A stretch of DNA of 64,000 nucleotides from DASRDU01 sp035560235. Lineage in GTDB: Bacteria > Acidobacteriota > Blastocatellia > RBC074. The DNA lies in NCBI GenBank assembly GCA_035560235.1, contig DATMAG010000093.1, positions 62,001-126,000 on the forward strand, in the 5' to 3' direction. The stretch's first letter is position 1, and every line of letters starts with the position of its first letter. The notes under the pieces were generated by a model. That model searched no databases, was not told where the DNA came from, and saw only the letters and a list, made by a program, of their open reading frames with translations. Of this stretch, positions 46,163-55,406 are shown in pieces. The translations under genes were made by a program, and so were the position numbers.

Positions 46163-47893
46163 TCAGATTGTGATCTTCGTCCCGTCAAACTTCGTCAGTG
46201 ACATTCTGACCTCATCGTTGTAGGTCAGCTTCTGCTCTTCGAGAATGCCGATGGCCACTTCTTCGCCGAGGCGCAGTGAATTGATGGCGTCTGACCGCCA
46301 GTGAATCCCGGCGGCGTTACGGCCAAAGGCGACGTTGGTGGCGACCTTGTTGAGTTCGCCGAGAATTGTCAGCGGCGGCCCGTCGTAAGGCACGAGCGCG
46401 GTGCCGTCGGCATTCGGGATCATCGGGTTTTTGATGGTGTCCGTTTCGTCAAAGAAGGCCTTGAGGACAGTCACGCAGGCGCCGGCGACTGTGGCGTGGC
46501 CCGAGCCGTAGGATGAATGGGTCGGGCTGCCTTCAGCAAAGGCCTGGGGCAGCAGATATGTCCCGTATCTGGCGTTCACTTCCTCAACGGCGCGTGAGTT
46601 GAGCACATCAGGGTGCAGCGGATACCGCGCTGCGCCAGTCCTGGTGTTGTGGACAAGCCCGCCGTAGGCTTCGGGTCTGAGGCGATGATGGACGAACCAT
46701 TTCTGATACCAGACAGCCTTGAGCGCGCGCGTCGCCACTTCAGTCACGAGACTCAGAATGTGCGGCCCGCCGCACTGCGCGAATCCGGCCTGCACCTTTG
46801 AATCGTACAGCGGCAGCCCCGGGTCAAGGCGCGTGCCCTGACCGAGCAGAATCAGACAGGCGTGCAAATAGGCCTGATAGAGCGCATCAATATGCACCCA
46901 CTCCGTCAGGTCGCGCAGGTTGCGGATGTAGCGCGGCACCGGGTCGTACTGAATATTCCCGCTCGGGTCAGCCCCGTTCTGGACGGCCAGCCAGTCCTCG
47001 TAATTTGTCATGTAGTTGATGTCGGGCAGCACAGTGCGCATCCTCTGCGCCACCGGAACAGCACCGAACGAGTAATCCAGAATCAGAAACTGCGAGAGCC
47101 AGTGTCCGGTCAGATCGCCCGGCGTGAGGCCGCGAAAGATTGTGTTCGGAGTCACCCGCCCGCCTTCCTTCGGCCCGCGAAAATCCGAGAGGCTCGACAG
47201 GTCCTTCGCCGCCACGGCCAGCAGCGGGTGTGTACCGTAATCAGTAAAGCTGATGTCGCGCGCCAGCGCCATCCAGTACAGCTCAACAGCCTCACCGGCA
47301 GCTTCGGCGCTGGCCAGCTGCGGGGCAGGCGGCAGCGTCAGGTGGTGCGAATCCGGGCCTTCCAGATCCATCGCGAGGCCCGCCTGCGGGCTGGTCAGCT
47401 TGCGTCCAAGCCCGAGCGTGATGGCTTCAAAGTCGGCAGGATTCTGCGTCTCTCTGGCTCTGGCGAGCGTGGCGTAAGCGGCCAGATCCACTTCGCCGAG
47501 CTGGTTGTGCGGCAGTCCCTTTGAATAGCTGCCGATCTTGCTGGCGTAACGGTCATCATCACCGTTGTTGAGGTGCAGGACGAGCGGTCTGTTGCGAGCC
47601 ATCTTCGCCGCCTCGACCCGGCACTTGTAGGCTTTCATGTACCGGTTTGAGGCGTAAGAGACTGGTTCGGAGTTAAATGGAAAGTTGACATCATCGCAGG
47701 TTGTCTTTCTGTTGAAGGGATTCTGGGCAGGAACCGAAGTTCCGGCGATGCCGACGGCGACTGTGGCCGCAGTCACAGTGCCCAGAAACCGGCGTCTGCC
47801 GTTTGAAGAAAGAGTCTTTTTTGTTTCAGGATCGGCTTGCAAATGAGTATCAGGCAGGTCAGAAGACCCAGGGGCCAGTGGTTTTCTATTCAC
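46163..47893 (-). CDS. Tat-exported vanadium-dependent haloperoxidase
   Basis: 576 residues. Residues about 30-55 form a twin-arginine signal (GRRRFLGTVTAATVAVGIAG). The vanadate-binding PAP2-type core has Lys and Arg in KWFVHHRLRPEA, the SYGSGHA loop near 460, and the final Arg and His in FGRNAAGIHWRSD. This fits a bromo- or iodoperoxidase that oxidises halide with hydrogen peroxide outside the cytoplasm. It starts with GTG after a strong GGAGGT. It is a single-gene unit, convergent with the thiC region. Confidence 0.92.
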   Translation of the reverse strand: MNRKPLAPGSSDLPDTHLQADPETKKTLSSNGRRRFLGTVTAATVAVGIAGTSVPAQNPFNRKTTCDDVNFPFNSEPVSYASNRYMKAYKCRVEAAKMARNRPLVLHLNNGDDDRYASKIGSYSKGLPHNQLGEVDLAAYATLARARETQNPADFEAITLGLGRKLTSPQAGLAMDLEGPDSHHLTLPPAPQLASAEAAGEAVELYWMALARDISFTDYGTHPLLAVAAKDLSSLSDFRGPKEGGRVTPNTIFRGLTPGDLTGHWLSQFLILDYSFGAVPVAQRMRTVLPDINYMTNYEDWLAVQNGADPSGNIQYDPVPRYIRNLRDLTEWVHIDALYQAYLHACLILLGQGTRLDPGLPLYDSKVQAGFAQCGGPHILSLVTEVATRALKAVWYQKWFVHHRLRPEAYGGLVHNTRTGAARYPLHPDVLNSRAVEEVNARYGTYLLPQAFAEGSPTHSSYGSGHATVAGACVTVLKAFFDETDTIKNPMIPNADGTALVPYDGPPLTILGELNKVATNVAFGRNAAGIHWRSDAINSLRLGEEVAIGILEEQKLTYNDEVRMSLTKFDGTKITI

Positions 47894-48726
47894 GATTGAT
47901 ACCTCCAGTCCGGCTGTGGTTGTGAGGCAGCCGGGGTATTGTTTCAGTCCGGGGGATTATGCGCTCAGTGACAGGCAGGCTGGTGGCAACGGAAACGGCA
48001 GGGGTCTCTGACAACCAGATCCATTGCGCACGGAGCCGGACATTGCTGATGTCCAGTCGGACTGATGCTTATTCCTGCCAGAATGAAATATGTTCAATCA
48101 GCAGCCTGTTCCGACTGACCAGAACAGGCCGGATTAGTAAATGGTTCAATGGGGAGTCGAGCCGGTGGGTGAAGAATACGACAGGCGCAGGAATGAAGGC
48201 AATGATTCTTTTCTTCGGCCTGAAAAGCAGAAATCAGACACCTGCAATAAAGGTGGGGTGGTGGTGGAAGGCTTCAGGGGGATAAGAATGTGAAGGGGAT
48301 TTTTCTAAAAGGAATGCAGCCGCCGCGCTGCCTCAAGGGCTGAAAATCCTGCTGACTTGCGAGTGAGACCGTCAGCGGCGATGCTTTTGGGCAGGCTCAA
48401 ACGGAAAGGGCGCCCGGTGGCCCCGGACTGCCGCCGCTGAACAACCCAAGCTAAACCACGACGGCAGCAACCGAACGCCGACTTTCCGCGTTTGATCAAA
48501 GCGATTCGCGTGCCGTGCGTTCCGGCTGCCGCCGGATCAGTCTCAACTGCAGGCTTTGTGCGGAGTTGTTGCCAGTCAGGCCTGGCAGGCGCTGGTTCAA
48601 ATCGAATGAAACCTGCCATCTTCTGTCACTTTGACCTGCCGCATTGCGTCTTACTGAATGATTCGCCGCAGCGGATCCCGCAAATCAGGCCAGCGCGGCG
48701 AACAGCGAACCTGCCAGGCAGCGCGT
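47894..48726. other. 830-bp gap without a convincing gene
   Basis: The first 60 bp should hold the haloperoxidase promoter. The stretch 47960-48300 shows no recognisable feature. The stretch 48305-48619 contains a 104-codon minus-strand open frame (ending GLTRKSAGFSALEAARRLHS) with no recognisable domain and no good ribosome binding site, plus small hairpins such as TGCCAG/CTGGCA (48570-48587) and GCAGC/GCTGC near 48317. It may be a structured RNA, a decayed gene or a dispersed repeat; none can be established here. Confidence 0.4.
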
Positions 48727-48936
48727 TTACGCCTTCTTCTTTGAAGCCTTCAGCGGGTTGATCGGACGCGGCGCGCGCGCTTTGGCGAGCGCATCAGCAT
48801 AAGCCTTGCAATCGTGCGTATCGGCTTTCTCCTTCATCCACTTGTCCACATCAATCGTGTGATAGACTGAAGCGAAAACCGGAAAATTATGGTGGCACTT
48901 GGGACAGAAAACGTTATACCTCTTGACGGTTGCCAT
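48727..48936 (-). CDS. Small zinc-ribbon-like protein
   Basis: 69 residues. One CPKC pair near the N-terminus (YNVFCPKCHHNFPVFASVYH) with nearby His residues and a later DTHDCKAY give a possible C2H or CxxC zinc site. The C-terminus is basic (INPLKASKKKA). GAGGAGAAAG precedes the ATG. No family is recognised; it could be a small nucleic-acid or protein-binding factor. Confidence 0.75.
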   Translation of the reverse strand: MATVKRYNVFCPKCHHNFPVFASVYHTIDVDKWMKEKADTHDCKAYADALAKARAPRPINPLKASKKKA

Positions 48937-49188
48937 GGACTTACTTTCTCCTCGGATGATGAAGTTGAATTAGAGAGCAGAGTCAGGAAGAGCATCTCTT
49001 CCGGTCGGGCCATTACACAGGAAGCCTGACCTGCTTCATAAGCAAACCGGTAATTTAGCTGCTCCAGGCGGCGCGGTCAACCGCAAAGGGCAGCAAAATC
49101 GGGCGCGCGGCGCGGCTGGCTTTTGCAACATTCAGTGCTGACCGCTTCAGAAAAATCCGGATTACACCCTGAACCGGCAGTTTTCATT

Positions 49189-49632
49189 ATGCAATCAGAC
49201 AATCGGCACACACGCGTCGGGATGGGCATTCTGGTTATGCGGGCAGGGCGCGTCCTGCTCGGGCAGCGGCGCGGGTCGCACGGAGCCGGCTGTTACGCCG
49301 CGCCCGGAGGCCACCTCGAATTCGGCGAAAGCTTTGCCGAGGCTGCCCGGCGTGAAGTTCGCGAAGAAACCGGACTGGAAATTACCCGGTTGCGGCTGCT
49401 GTCGGTCGGCAATTATCTGTTCGACGGGACACGACATTACGTTGATGTTGATTTCGTGTGCGAAGCCCCGCACGGCGAGCCGCAGCTTCGTGAGCCGGAA
49501 AAATGCGCCGGTTGGGCGTGGTATGAGATTGACCAGCTCCCGGAGCCGCTTTTCATCGTTACACAGCGAATGATTGAAAGCCTGCTGTCAGGAATCATTC
49601 TGCACAACCCGGATGCAGTTGAACGGCAGTGA
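49189..49632 (+). CDS. Nudix hydrolase
   Basis: 147 residues. The Nudix box is intact: GHLEFGESFAEAARREVREE followed by TGL (about 41-63). The start RVGMGILVMRAGRVLLGQRR and the CAGWAWYEIDQLPEPLF ending resemble the MutT/NUDT15-type group that hydrolyses nucleoside triphosphates. The exact substrate is unknown. The ATG at 49189 starts the domain; an upstream ATG at 49123 adds 22 residues without conservation. Confidence 0.9.
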   Translation: MQSDNRHTRVGMGILVMRAGRVLLGQRRGSHGAGCYAAPGGHLEFGESFAEAARREVREETGLEITRLRLLSVGNYLFDGTRHYVDVDFVCEAPHGEPQLREPEKCAGWAWYEIDQLPEPLFIVTQRMIESLLSGIILHNPDAVERQ

Positions 49633-49718
49633 TCGCACCGGCCAGGCCGTCTCGTTGAATCCACGGCTGCGACGAACTACACTCTGCTGACCGGAAGTTT
49701 TGAAGGAAGCAGGCGAAG

Positions 49719-50210
49719 ATGAAGCCAGTCACGATCAAAGCCGTCGTCCTGACGATCAGCGATTCAGCTGCGCGCGGAGAACGCCAGGATTTGTCAGGGC
49801 CTGCGGCAGTCGCTGAACTGCAGAAGCTGAAGGCTGAGATTGTCGTGACTGAAATCCTGCCGGACGAGCGCGAAAAAATCGCGGCGCATTTGCGCCTTCA
49901 CGCTGACGCCGGGACAGCGAATCTGATCATCACCACTGGCGGTACCGGGTTCGCCCCGCGGGATGTGACGCCCGAAGCGACGCGCGAAGTCATCGAACGG
50001 GAAGCGCCGGGTCTGGCAGAACTGATGCGCGCCGAAAGTCTGAAGATCACTCCGCTGGCGGCGCTCTCACGCGCGGTCTGCGGAATCAGAGGCCGGACGC
50101 TGATTGTCAATCTGCCGGGCAGCGTGCGCGGCGCACGGGAAAATCTGGCGGCAATTGCGCGAATCCTCCCACACGCGATAGAGTTGCTGGCAGATTCGTC
50201 TGATTCGTAA
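49719..50210 (+). CDS. mogA: Molybdopterin adenylyltransferase
   Basis: 163 residues of the MogA/MoaB fold: VVLTISDSAARGERQDLSGP at the start, then NLIITTGGTGFAPRDVTPEA and the RGRTLIVNLPGS ending. By family knowledge MogA adenylates molybdopterin before metal insertion; MoaB-like enzymes have the same sequence pattern, so MoaB is an alternative name. GAAGGAAG lies upstream. It complements moaA at 41283 although the two genes are 7 kb apart. Confidence 0.9.
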   Translation: MKPVTIKAVVLTISDSAARGERQDLSGPAAVAELQKLKAEIVVTEILPDEREKIAAHLRLHADAGTANLIITTGGTGFAPRDVTPEATREVIEREAPGLAELMRAESLKITPLAALSRAVCGIRGRTLIVNLPGSVRGARENLAAIARILPHAIELLADSSDS

Positions 50211-50285
50211 TCGGCTCTTAATACCTGTTCATTCACCCCGGCAACAGCCGGAAACTCATTATCAGGGCGCCTGATTGAAACGGTT

Positions 50286-50594
50286 ATGGGAATGTTGGAT
50301 AAGGCAGTTCAAAACAACATTGAGGAAGGCAGAAAGTGGTCGGAGCTTGAGATGCGCACCTACGCCATTGAGCGCGATGTGACCCTGTCAGGCATCGTCT
50401 GGACCGACAGCCCGCAGTCCAGAACATTCATCGTTGAAGTGACCAGCGGGGCCGGAGAACATACGATTTCGATCCCCTACGACACACTCGAAAAGTGCGC
50501 CGCTGATGCCCACACTCAATATTCGCTGCGCGAGCGTCTGCGCGGCCTGATCGGTGATCTGGCGCGCATTGAAAAACGCGGACATCTGCGCTGA
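50286..50594 (+). CDS. Hypothetical protein
   Basis: 102 residues with mixed alpha/beta character: helix 1 (DKAVQNNIEEGRKWSELEMR), a central beta region (DVTLSGIVWTDSPQSRTFIV), and a C-terminal helix (SLRERLRGLIGDLARIEKRG). No family is recognised and no ribosome binding site stands out; a second in-frame ATG lies two codons later. It is followed by a terminator, so it looks like an independent gene. Confidence 0.6.
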   Translation: MGMLDKAVQNNIEEGRKWSELEMRTYAIERDVTLSGIVWTDSPQSRTFIVEVTSGAGEHTISIPYDTLEKCAADAHTQYSLRERLRGLIGDLARIEKRGHLR

Positions 50595-50626
50595 ACCGCT
50601 CCGGCAGTGTCAGGTAATGAACCACC

Positions 50627-50663
50627 GGGCAGGGACTGGCTGCTTCCTGCCCCTTATTTTTTG
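50627..50663 (+). terminator. Hairpin with U-tract just before the DUF4127-GH84 gene
   Basis: GGGCAGG (50627-50633) pairs with CCTGCCC (50646-50652), flanked by TTATTTTTT. It ends 11 bp before the next start codon, so it can terminate the upstream gene and also act as an attenuator of the next. Confidence 0.8.
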
Positions 50664-50673
50664 CAGTGCCCCG

Positions 50674-53565
50674 ATGCGGTCTTCAGTTACTTCCTTCACC
50701 GGCCTGTCAGGTTTCTGCATCTCCGCCCTCATTTGCGGTTTCGCTCTGCTGTTCCTGCTGACGCTCCTTTCTGATGAAGCGTCGGCACAGCGCAAGCCTT
50801 CGCTGCGCCTGATGCGACGGGATTACTTTGCGGGCAGGTTCGTTCTGATCCCCGCTGATGGAAAGACAGCCTCTTATCAACTGCCGCGCCTGATCGCACA
50901 GGTCGCCGATCACGAGCTCATCCTGCCGCCCCGCGCTCTCCTCATCCGAAACTCTCAGGCAGGCGAAGCAGACGACCTGACCGCGTGGATAAAGAGCGCT
51001 GATTATGCTGATACCGACGGCGTCATCATTTCCCTCGGGCTTCCATCCGGTGAGTCTGGCGCGGCAACTCTGCAATCGCGTTTTGAAGCGATCAGGCGGA
51101 TTCATCGCGAGCATCCGCGCCTCGCCATTTACGGTTTCATCGCGCCCCCGCCGCAATCAGTCGAAACCATCAGCAGCGCCCTGGAACTGATAAATTCAGG
51201 CGTTCTCGATTATCTGATTATCTCTGACGATGGCCTGACTGCTTCTGCCCGCGAAAGGATTCTGCCTGAAATCAGTCACCGTCAGCTCAGTGACCGGGTG
51301 CTGCTGTCACCGTCAGGCACTGACGCAGAGAGCCTGCTTGTCGCTCGTCAGTTGAATCGCCGTTTCGGGCTGACGCCTCGGATTGCGCCGTTCTTTTCAG
51401 CGCAGCACTCGTCGGCTGCCGATTCGCTCATCGCAGCGTCAGGCGGGCTGAAACCGGGCGCTTCAGCCGCTGAAGCCCGCAGCGCCGACCTGCTGCTTTT
51501 CATTCATCAACCAGGAACTGATGAACAGAAGTTCGCGGCATTCATGAGCGAACTCGCGCGCGCAGTTGATGCGGGCTATCGGGTGGCGCTGGCCGATGTG
51601 GCGACCGAGCGCGCGGAACGTGAGCGCCTGCTGAATGCGGTTCGCAGCCGCCGCCTGCCGGATCGGCTTTTCGCTTACGCCGCTTCTGACAATTCATCCG
51701 ACGGGCTGGCGGTCGCGCTCGCTCAGGCTTCAGCCCGCCTGATTACAGCGCGGTTTCTGCGCGACGATGTTGACCGGTTACGCCGCACCGAGCAGGCTCA
51801 GATCGAACTGCTCCTCAATCGCTGGCTGAAAGCTGCTGTCTGTGACCCCGTGCTGATCCCGCAGCTTGATGTCTTCGTCCGCGAACAACTGAAGGCTGAT
51901 CCTGAACACCTGGACGCGGCGACTGAACGTGCGGAAGAGTTCATTTCCGGCGAACTGAGGCGAGTCGCAAGCGAACATTTCTCCGAGCAGTTCCGGCACA
52001 ACGTTCATTCGATTCTGCTCAGCAGCGGCGAGCGCGCTGAATTCAGAGTGCGCGCGATTCAAAGCCTCCGGCTCTCCTTTCCGCTCAGCCGCACCTCTGA
52101 TCCTGAAATCAGAGCGCGGGTTTATCTCCTGCTTGAAAACTTCATTCAGACCGAACAGCCGCGGGCTGAATGGGAACTGAAGGGCAAAGACAAACTGGAT
52201 GATCGCCTGCTCAATCGTTACAACGCCATCAACTGGTCAGCCTTCGCGGTCGGCGCAGGCGTGGCGCAGCTCGGCATCATCATTGCCGGAAATGAAGCGG
52301 GCGAAAGTGAGAGCTATACGATTCGCAGCCGCCTGCAAGGAAAGATCAGGCAGATCGAAATCATTTCGACCTCGACGCGCGGGGCGTTTTATGCGCTGAC
52401 GAAACTTGAAGAGCTTGGCACAGACGGCAGACTCGCTCAGGACTTTCAGCTCACTGAGTCGCCCGCCATCAGGCTGCGCGGTCTGCTTGAAGTCTTCGAC
52501 GGCTGGTCACAGCGTGACCGGCTGGACGTGCTGCGATTCATCGGGCGGATGCGAATGAACCGTTACTACTACGTGCCGCAGGATGATCCGCTCTGTTACG
52601 AGCGATGGCGTGAAAATTATACTGAGAAGGAGCTGACACGCTTCAGTGATCTGCTGCGGGCGGCAAATGAAAGTTTCGTCGAACTGGTTTATGCCCTCAG
52701 CCCCGGCGCTGCGATCACTTACTCGGACGAGGCCGATTTCGCTGCGCTGACCCGCAGGCTTGATGCCATGGCCGGACTCGGCGTGCGTCACTTCGCGCTG
52801 TTTATGAATGAGGCCCCGCTCTCGAAGCCTGAAGACCGCGCCCGTTTTCAGACTCCGGCGGCAGCTCAGGCCTTTCTGCTCAGTCGCACTTTTGAATATC
52901 TGAAACGCGCCATTCCGAATGCGACACTCACGGTCAGAGCCGGGGGCAGCCGTGAATATCTGAAGGAACTGAGCGACGCGACTCCGAAGGAGATCAGCTT
53001 TCTGCTGACGAACGCCGGTCTGCAGGCGGGCGCGCCGCAGTCTCGTCAACTGATCTTTCAGGATGATTTTCCGGGCAGTGATTCCGGTCGGTGGCGACTG
53101 TTTCCCGAGGCGGGCACATCACTGCCGCTGAGTGAATCGCTCACCGGCTTTGTCGCGCAGCCCGCCCTGCAGCCGCATGTCGCAATGCTGCCGCTGGCAT
53201 TGACGGCTGAATATCTGTGGAATCCGCGCGAATACAATCCCGAAGTCTCACTCACACGCGCACTGCATCTGCTTTACGATGCGCGCAGCCGCGCTGCGAT
53301 GCGCGTGTGGTCAAATGCCTTTCGTGAAGGCAGCGTCTTCGGCGTGTTGTCCCGGCACCCGGCAGATGAGATCAATGTGCCGCTGATTGAGCAGCGGCTG
53401 AATGATCTGCGCGCCGCGCTGGAAGGCATCGGCATTACACGCGAACGCGGTCTGCTGCGCGGCGAACTGGCAGCCCTTCTCACCCGCAGCGAAAAACTGC
53501 TCGCGCAACTGAAAAACGATCCGGCTTATGAGAAACTGCCGGACGGCAGATACCGCAAACGCTGA
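50674..53565 (+). CDS. Exported DUF4127 fused to a GH84-like (O-GlcNAcase/hyaluronidase) domain
   Basis: 963 residues. A signal peptide (ALICGFALLFLLTLLSDEASA) leads. DUF4127 spans about 42-430 (FVLIPADGKTASYQLPRLIA, DGVIISLGLPSG, GVLDYLIISDDG, GYRVALADVATER). A GH20b/GH84-type unit follows from about 520: TRGAFYALTKLEEL, then IRLRGLLEVFDGWSQRDRLD and MNRYYYVPQDDP (about 627-637), then ALSPGAAITYSDEADF. The GH84 catalytic Asp-Asp (usual FDD) reads FMNEAP near 706, and the usual Lys of PKDDP is Gln. Hydrolase activity is therefore doubtful or altered. Start choice is limited by the hairpin at 50627. A SIS sugar-phosphate gene follows. Confidence 0.85.
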   Translation: MRSSVTSFTGLSGFCISALICGFALLFLLTLLSDEASAQRKPSLRLMRRDYFAGRFVLIPADGKTASYQLPRLIAQVADHELILPPRALLIRNSQAGEADDLTAWIKSADYADTDGVIISLGLPSGESGAATLQSRFEAIRRIHREHPRLAIYGFIAPPPQSVETISSALELINSGVLDYLIISDDGLTASARERILPEISHRQLSDRVLLSPSGTDAESLLVARQLNRRFGLTPRIAPFFSAQHSSAADSLIAASGGLKPGASAAEARSADLLLFIHQPGTDEQKFAAFMSELARAVDAGYRVALADVATERAERERLLNAVRSRRLPDRLFAYAASDNSSDGLAVALAQASARLITARFLRDDVDRLRRTEQAQIELLLNRWLKAAVCDPVLIPQLDVFVREQLKADPEHLDAATERAEEFISGELRRVASEHFSEQFRHNVHSILLSSGERAEFRVRAIQSLRLSFPLSRTSDPEIRARVYLLLENFIQTEQPRAEWELKGKDKLDDRLLNRYNAINWSAFAVGAGVAQLGIIIAGNEAGESESYTIRSRLQGKIRQIEIISTSTRGAFYALTKLEELGTDGRLAQDFQLTESPAIRLRGLLEVFDGWSQRDRLDVLRFIGRMRMNRYYYVPQDDPLCYERWRENYTEKELTRFSDLLRAANESFVELVYALSPGAAITYSDEADFAALTRRLDAMAGLGVRHFALFMNEAPLSKPEDRARFQTPAAAQAFLLSRTFEYLKRAIPNATLTVRAGGSREYLKELSDATPKEISFLLTNAGLQAGAPQSRQLIFQDDFPGSDSGRWRLFPEAGTSLPLSESLTGFVAQPALQPHVAMLPLALTAEYLWNPREYNPEVSLTRALHLLYDARSRAAMRVWSNAFREGSVFGVLSRHPADEINVPLIEQRLNDLRAALEGIGITRERGLLRGELAALLTRSEKLLAQLKNDPAYEKLPDGRYRKR

Positions 53566-53615
53566 AACAGTCAGCAAGAGTCATTGAAACCAGAATCCGG
53601 AGAACTCATTCACCC

Positions 53616-54644
53616 ATGTCACTCATGCTGGACGAAATCGGGCAGCAGCCGGCTGCGCTCGAACGAACGATCAAACGTGAAAACCCACGCATCACCCGGT
53701 TCGCCACTTCGCTGAAAAACAATCCGCCGCGCCTGATCGTGCTGGTGGCGCGCGGCAGTTCAGACAATGCCGCCCTGTTTGGCCGCTACCTGCTCGAAAT
53801 CAGCACGGGCATTCCCGTCTCGCTCGCCGCGCCATCGGTTCACACGCTCTATCACACACGGATGGATCTGCGAGACACGCTCGTGATCGGCATTTCGCAG
53901 TCGGGCGAAGGTGTGGACATCAACCTGGTGCTGGAGAATTCAAAACAGTGCGGCGCAAGAACCCTGGCCATCACCAACGAAGCCGAATCAGCAATGGCGC
54001 GAATGGCCGACGAAACATTCCTGATTCAGGCCGGCCGCGAAAAGAGCGTCGCCGCGACCAAAACCTATACGGGGCAGTTGCTGATGTTTCACCTGCTCGC
54101 GCACGCGCTCAGTGATGTCAAAGGCCACGAAGTCGAAAGGCTGCCGGAACTCGCTGAGGCAGCGCTCAGACTCAGACCGCAAATCGCCACGATGGTCGAG
54201 CGTTACGCCTTTATGGATCATTGCGTGGTGGTCGGGCGCGGGCTGAATTACGCGAATGCCTATGAGTTTGCCATCAAGCTGATGGAGACGTGTTATGTGG
54301 TGGCTGAGCGGTTTTCGTCGGCGGACTTCCTGCACGGCCCGATTGCGATGGTCGAACGCCGCTTTCCGACCTTTCTGTTTGCTCCGCCGGGAAAGACTTT
54401 TGACGGGATGAAGGATCTGCTTGGCAGGCTGACCAGTCTCGGCGCGGAAACGGTGGTGCTCTCAAGCGACGCCGGAATTCTCAGGGCAGCGACGCGCGCG
54501 ATCAGACTGCCGAAGATGAATGAACTGCTCACGCCGATTCCCTATATCATCCCGGCGCAGCTTTTCGCCGCGCTGCTGGCCGAAGCGCGAGGCCTCAGCC
54601 CGGATGCGCCGCGTTCATTGTCAAAAGTCACCAGAACAGTGTGA
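53616..54644 (+). CDS. SIS-domain aminosugar-phosphate isomerase/deaminase
   Basis: 342 residues, two SIS domains as in the isomerase half of GlmS or in AgaS/NagB-II. First: RLIVLVARGSSDNAALFGRY, then TLVIGISQSGEGVDINLVLE. Second: HCVVVGRGLNYANAYEFAIK, then SSADFLHGPIAMVE. The glutaminase domain of GlmS is absent, so it uses or makes hexosamine phosphates without glutamine. It follows the GH84-like gene by 50 bp, which suggests a joint role in N-acetylhexosamine use (inference). Confidence 0.9.
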   Translation: MSLMLDEIGQQPAALERTIKRENPRITRFATSLKNNPPRLIVLVARGSSDNAALFGRYLLEISTGIPVSLAAPSVHTLYHTRMDLRDTLVIGISQSGEGVDINLVLENSKQCGARTLAITNEAESAMARMADETFLIQAGREKSVAATKTYTGQLLMFHLLAHALSDVKGHEVERLPELAEAALRLRPQIATMVERYAFMDHCVVVGRGLNYANAYEFAIKLMETCYVVAERFSSADFLHGPIAMVERRFPTFLFAPPGKTFDGMKDLLGRLTSLGAETVVLSSDAGILRAATRAIRLPKMNELLTPIPYIIPAQLFAALLAEARGLSPDAPRSLSKVTRTV

Positions 54645-54649
54645 GGAAT

Positions 54650-54748
54650 AGTGGTTAGTGGATAGCGGTCAGTGATTAGTGAACAGTGGAAAGTGAAAGA
54701 GTCGCTGAAATCTTCCGACTCTTCACTAACCACTGACCACTATCCACT
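54650..54748. repeat. AGTGNNN heptad-repeat palindrome
   Basis: Units AGTGGTT, AGTGGAT, AGCGGTC, AGTGATT, AGTGAAC, AGTGGAA, AGTGAAA run from 54650. The other arm, from CGACTC at 54716, reads TTCACTA, ACCACTG, ACCACTA, TCCACT. The arms pair over about 30 bp with an unpaired middle. It fills the gap between the convergent SIS and peroxiredoxin genes, a position suited to a bidirectional terminator. Confidence 0.88.
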
Positions 54749-54752
54749 GCCT

Positions 54753-55406
54753 TTAAGCTCCGGCCTTCTTGCTGAAGTACCAGTCGGTGACTTTGAGTGA
54801 GGAATCAGCGACGCGTTTGTCGGCATCGGCCAGAGTCAGCGGCGGCGGAACGATCACATCATCGCCGGGCTTCCAGCCTTCCGGAGTGGCCACGCCCTTC
54901 GACTTGCTGGTCTGCAGCGACTGCACTATCCGCAGAATTTCATTGACGCTGCGGCCATTGGTCAGCGGGTAATAGATCATCGTTCGCAAAATGCCCTCAT
55001 CGTCAATGACAAAGACGCAGCGAACCGTCGCCGTGCTGCTTGCGCCCGGATGGATCATTCCGTAAGCTGACGCGACCTTCATATCGAGATCAGCAATCAT
55101 CGGGTATTTGATCTCGACATCGAAATTCTGCTTGATGTTGCGCACCCACGCGATGTGCGCATAGACGCTGTCAATCGAAAGCCCGATCAGTTGCACATTG
55201 AGTTTGTCAAAATCGGCCTGCCGCCGCGCAAACTCGGAAAGTTCAGTCGTGCAGACCGGCGTGAAATCAGCCGGGTGTGAAAAAAGCACGACCCACTTGC
55301 CGCGATAATCTGACAGCTTGATCTGTCCATGAGTTGAATTGGCCGTGAAATCCGGCGCCGGTTCATTCAGCCGGGGCAATGAAATTGCGGTTGCAGCTTC
55401 GCTCAT
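54753..55406 (-). CDS. Peroxiredoxin, 1-Cys (Prx6-like) type
   Basis: 217 residues. The peroxidatic Cys is in HPADFTPVCTTELSEF (about 50). The only other Cys, in TVRCVFVIDDEG, is at the position of a beta strand rather than a typical resolving Cys. The C-terminal Prx extension (PEGWKPGDDVIVPPPLTLAD) is present, all of which fit the 1-Cys Prx6 group. It reduces hydrogen and organic peroxides in the cytoplasm. A strong AAGGAGG precedes the ATG at 55406. Confidence 0.95.
   Translation of the reverse strand: MSEAATAISLPRLNEPAPDFTANSTHGQIKLSDYRGKWVVLFSHPADFTPVCTTELSEFARRQADFDKLNVQLIGLSIDSVYAHIAWVRNIKQNFDVEIKYPMIADLDMKVASAYGMIHPGASSTATVRCVFVIDDEGILRTMIYYPLTNGRSVNEILRIVQSLQTSKSKGVATPEGWKPGDDVIVPPPLTLADADKRVADSSLKVTDWYFSKKAGA

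Noticed and set aside
47959..48285. 108-codon plus-strand open frame
   Set aside because: No ribosome binding site, no domain and an irregular composition; treated as non-coding.
48590..48620. GGTTCAAATC resembling a tRNA or tmRNA T-loop
   Set aside because: The flanking bases do not form a T-stem, and no acceptor stem, anticodon arm or CCA end fits around it.
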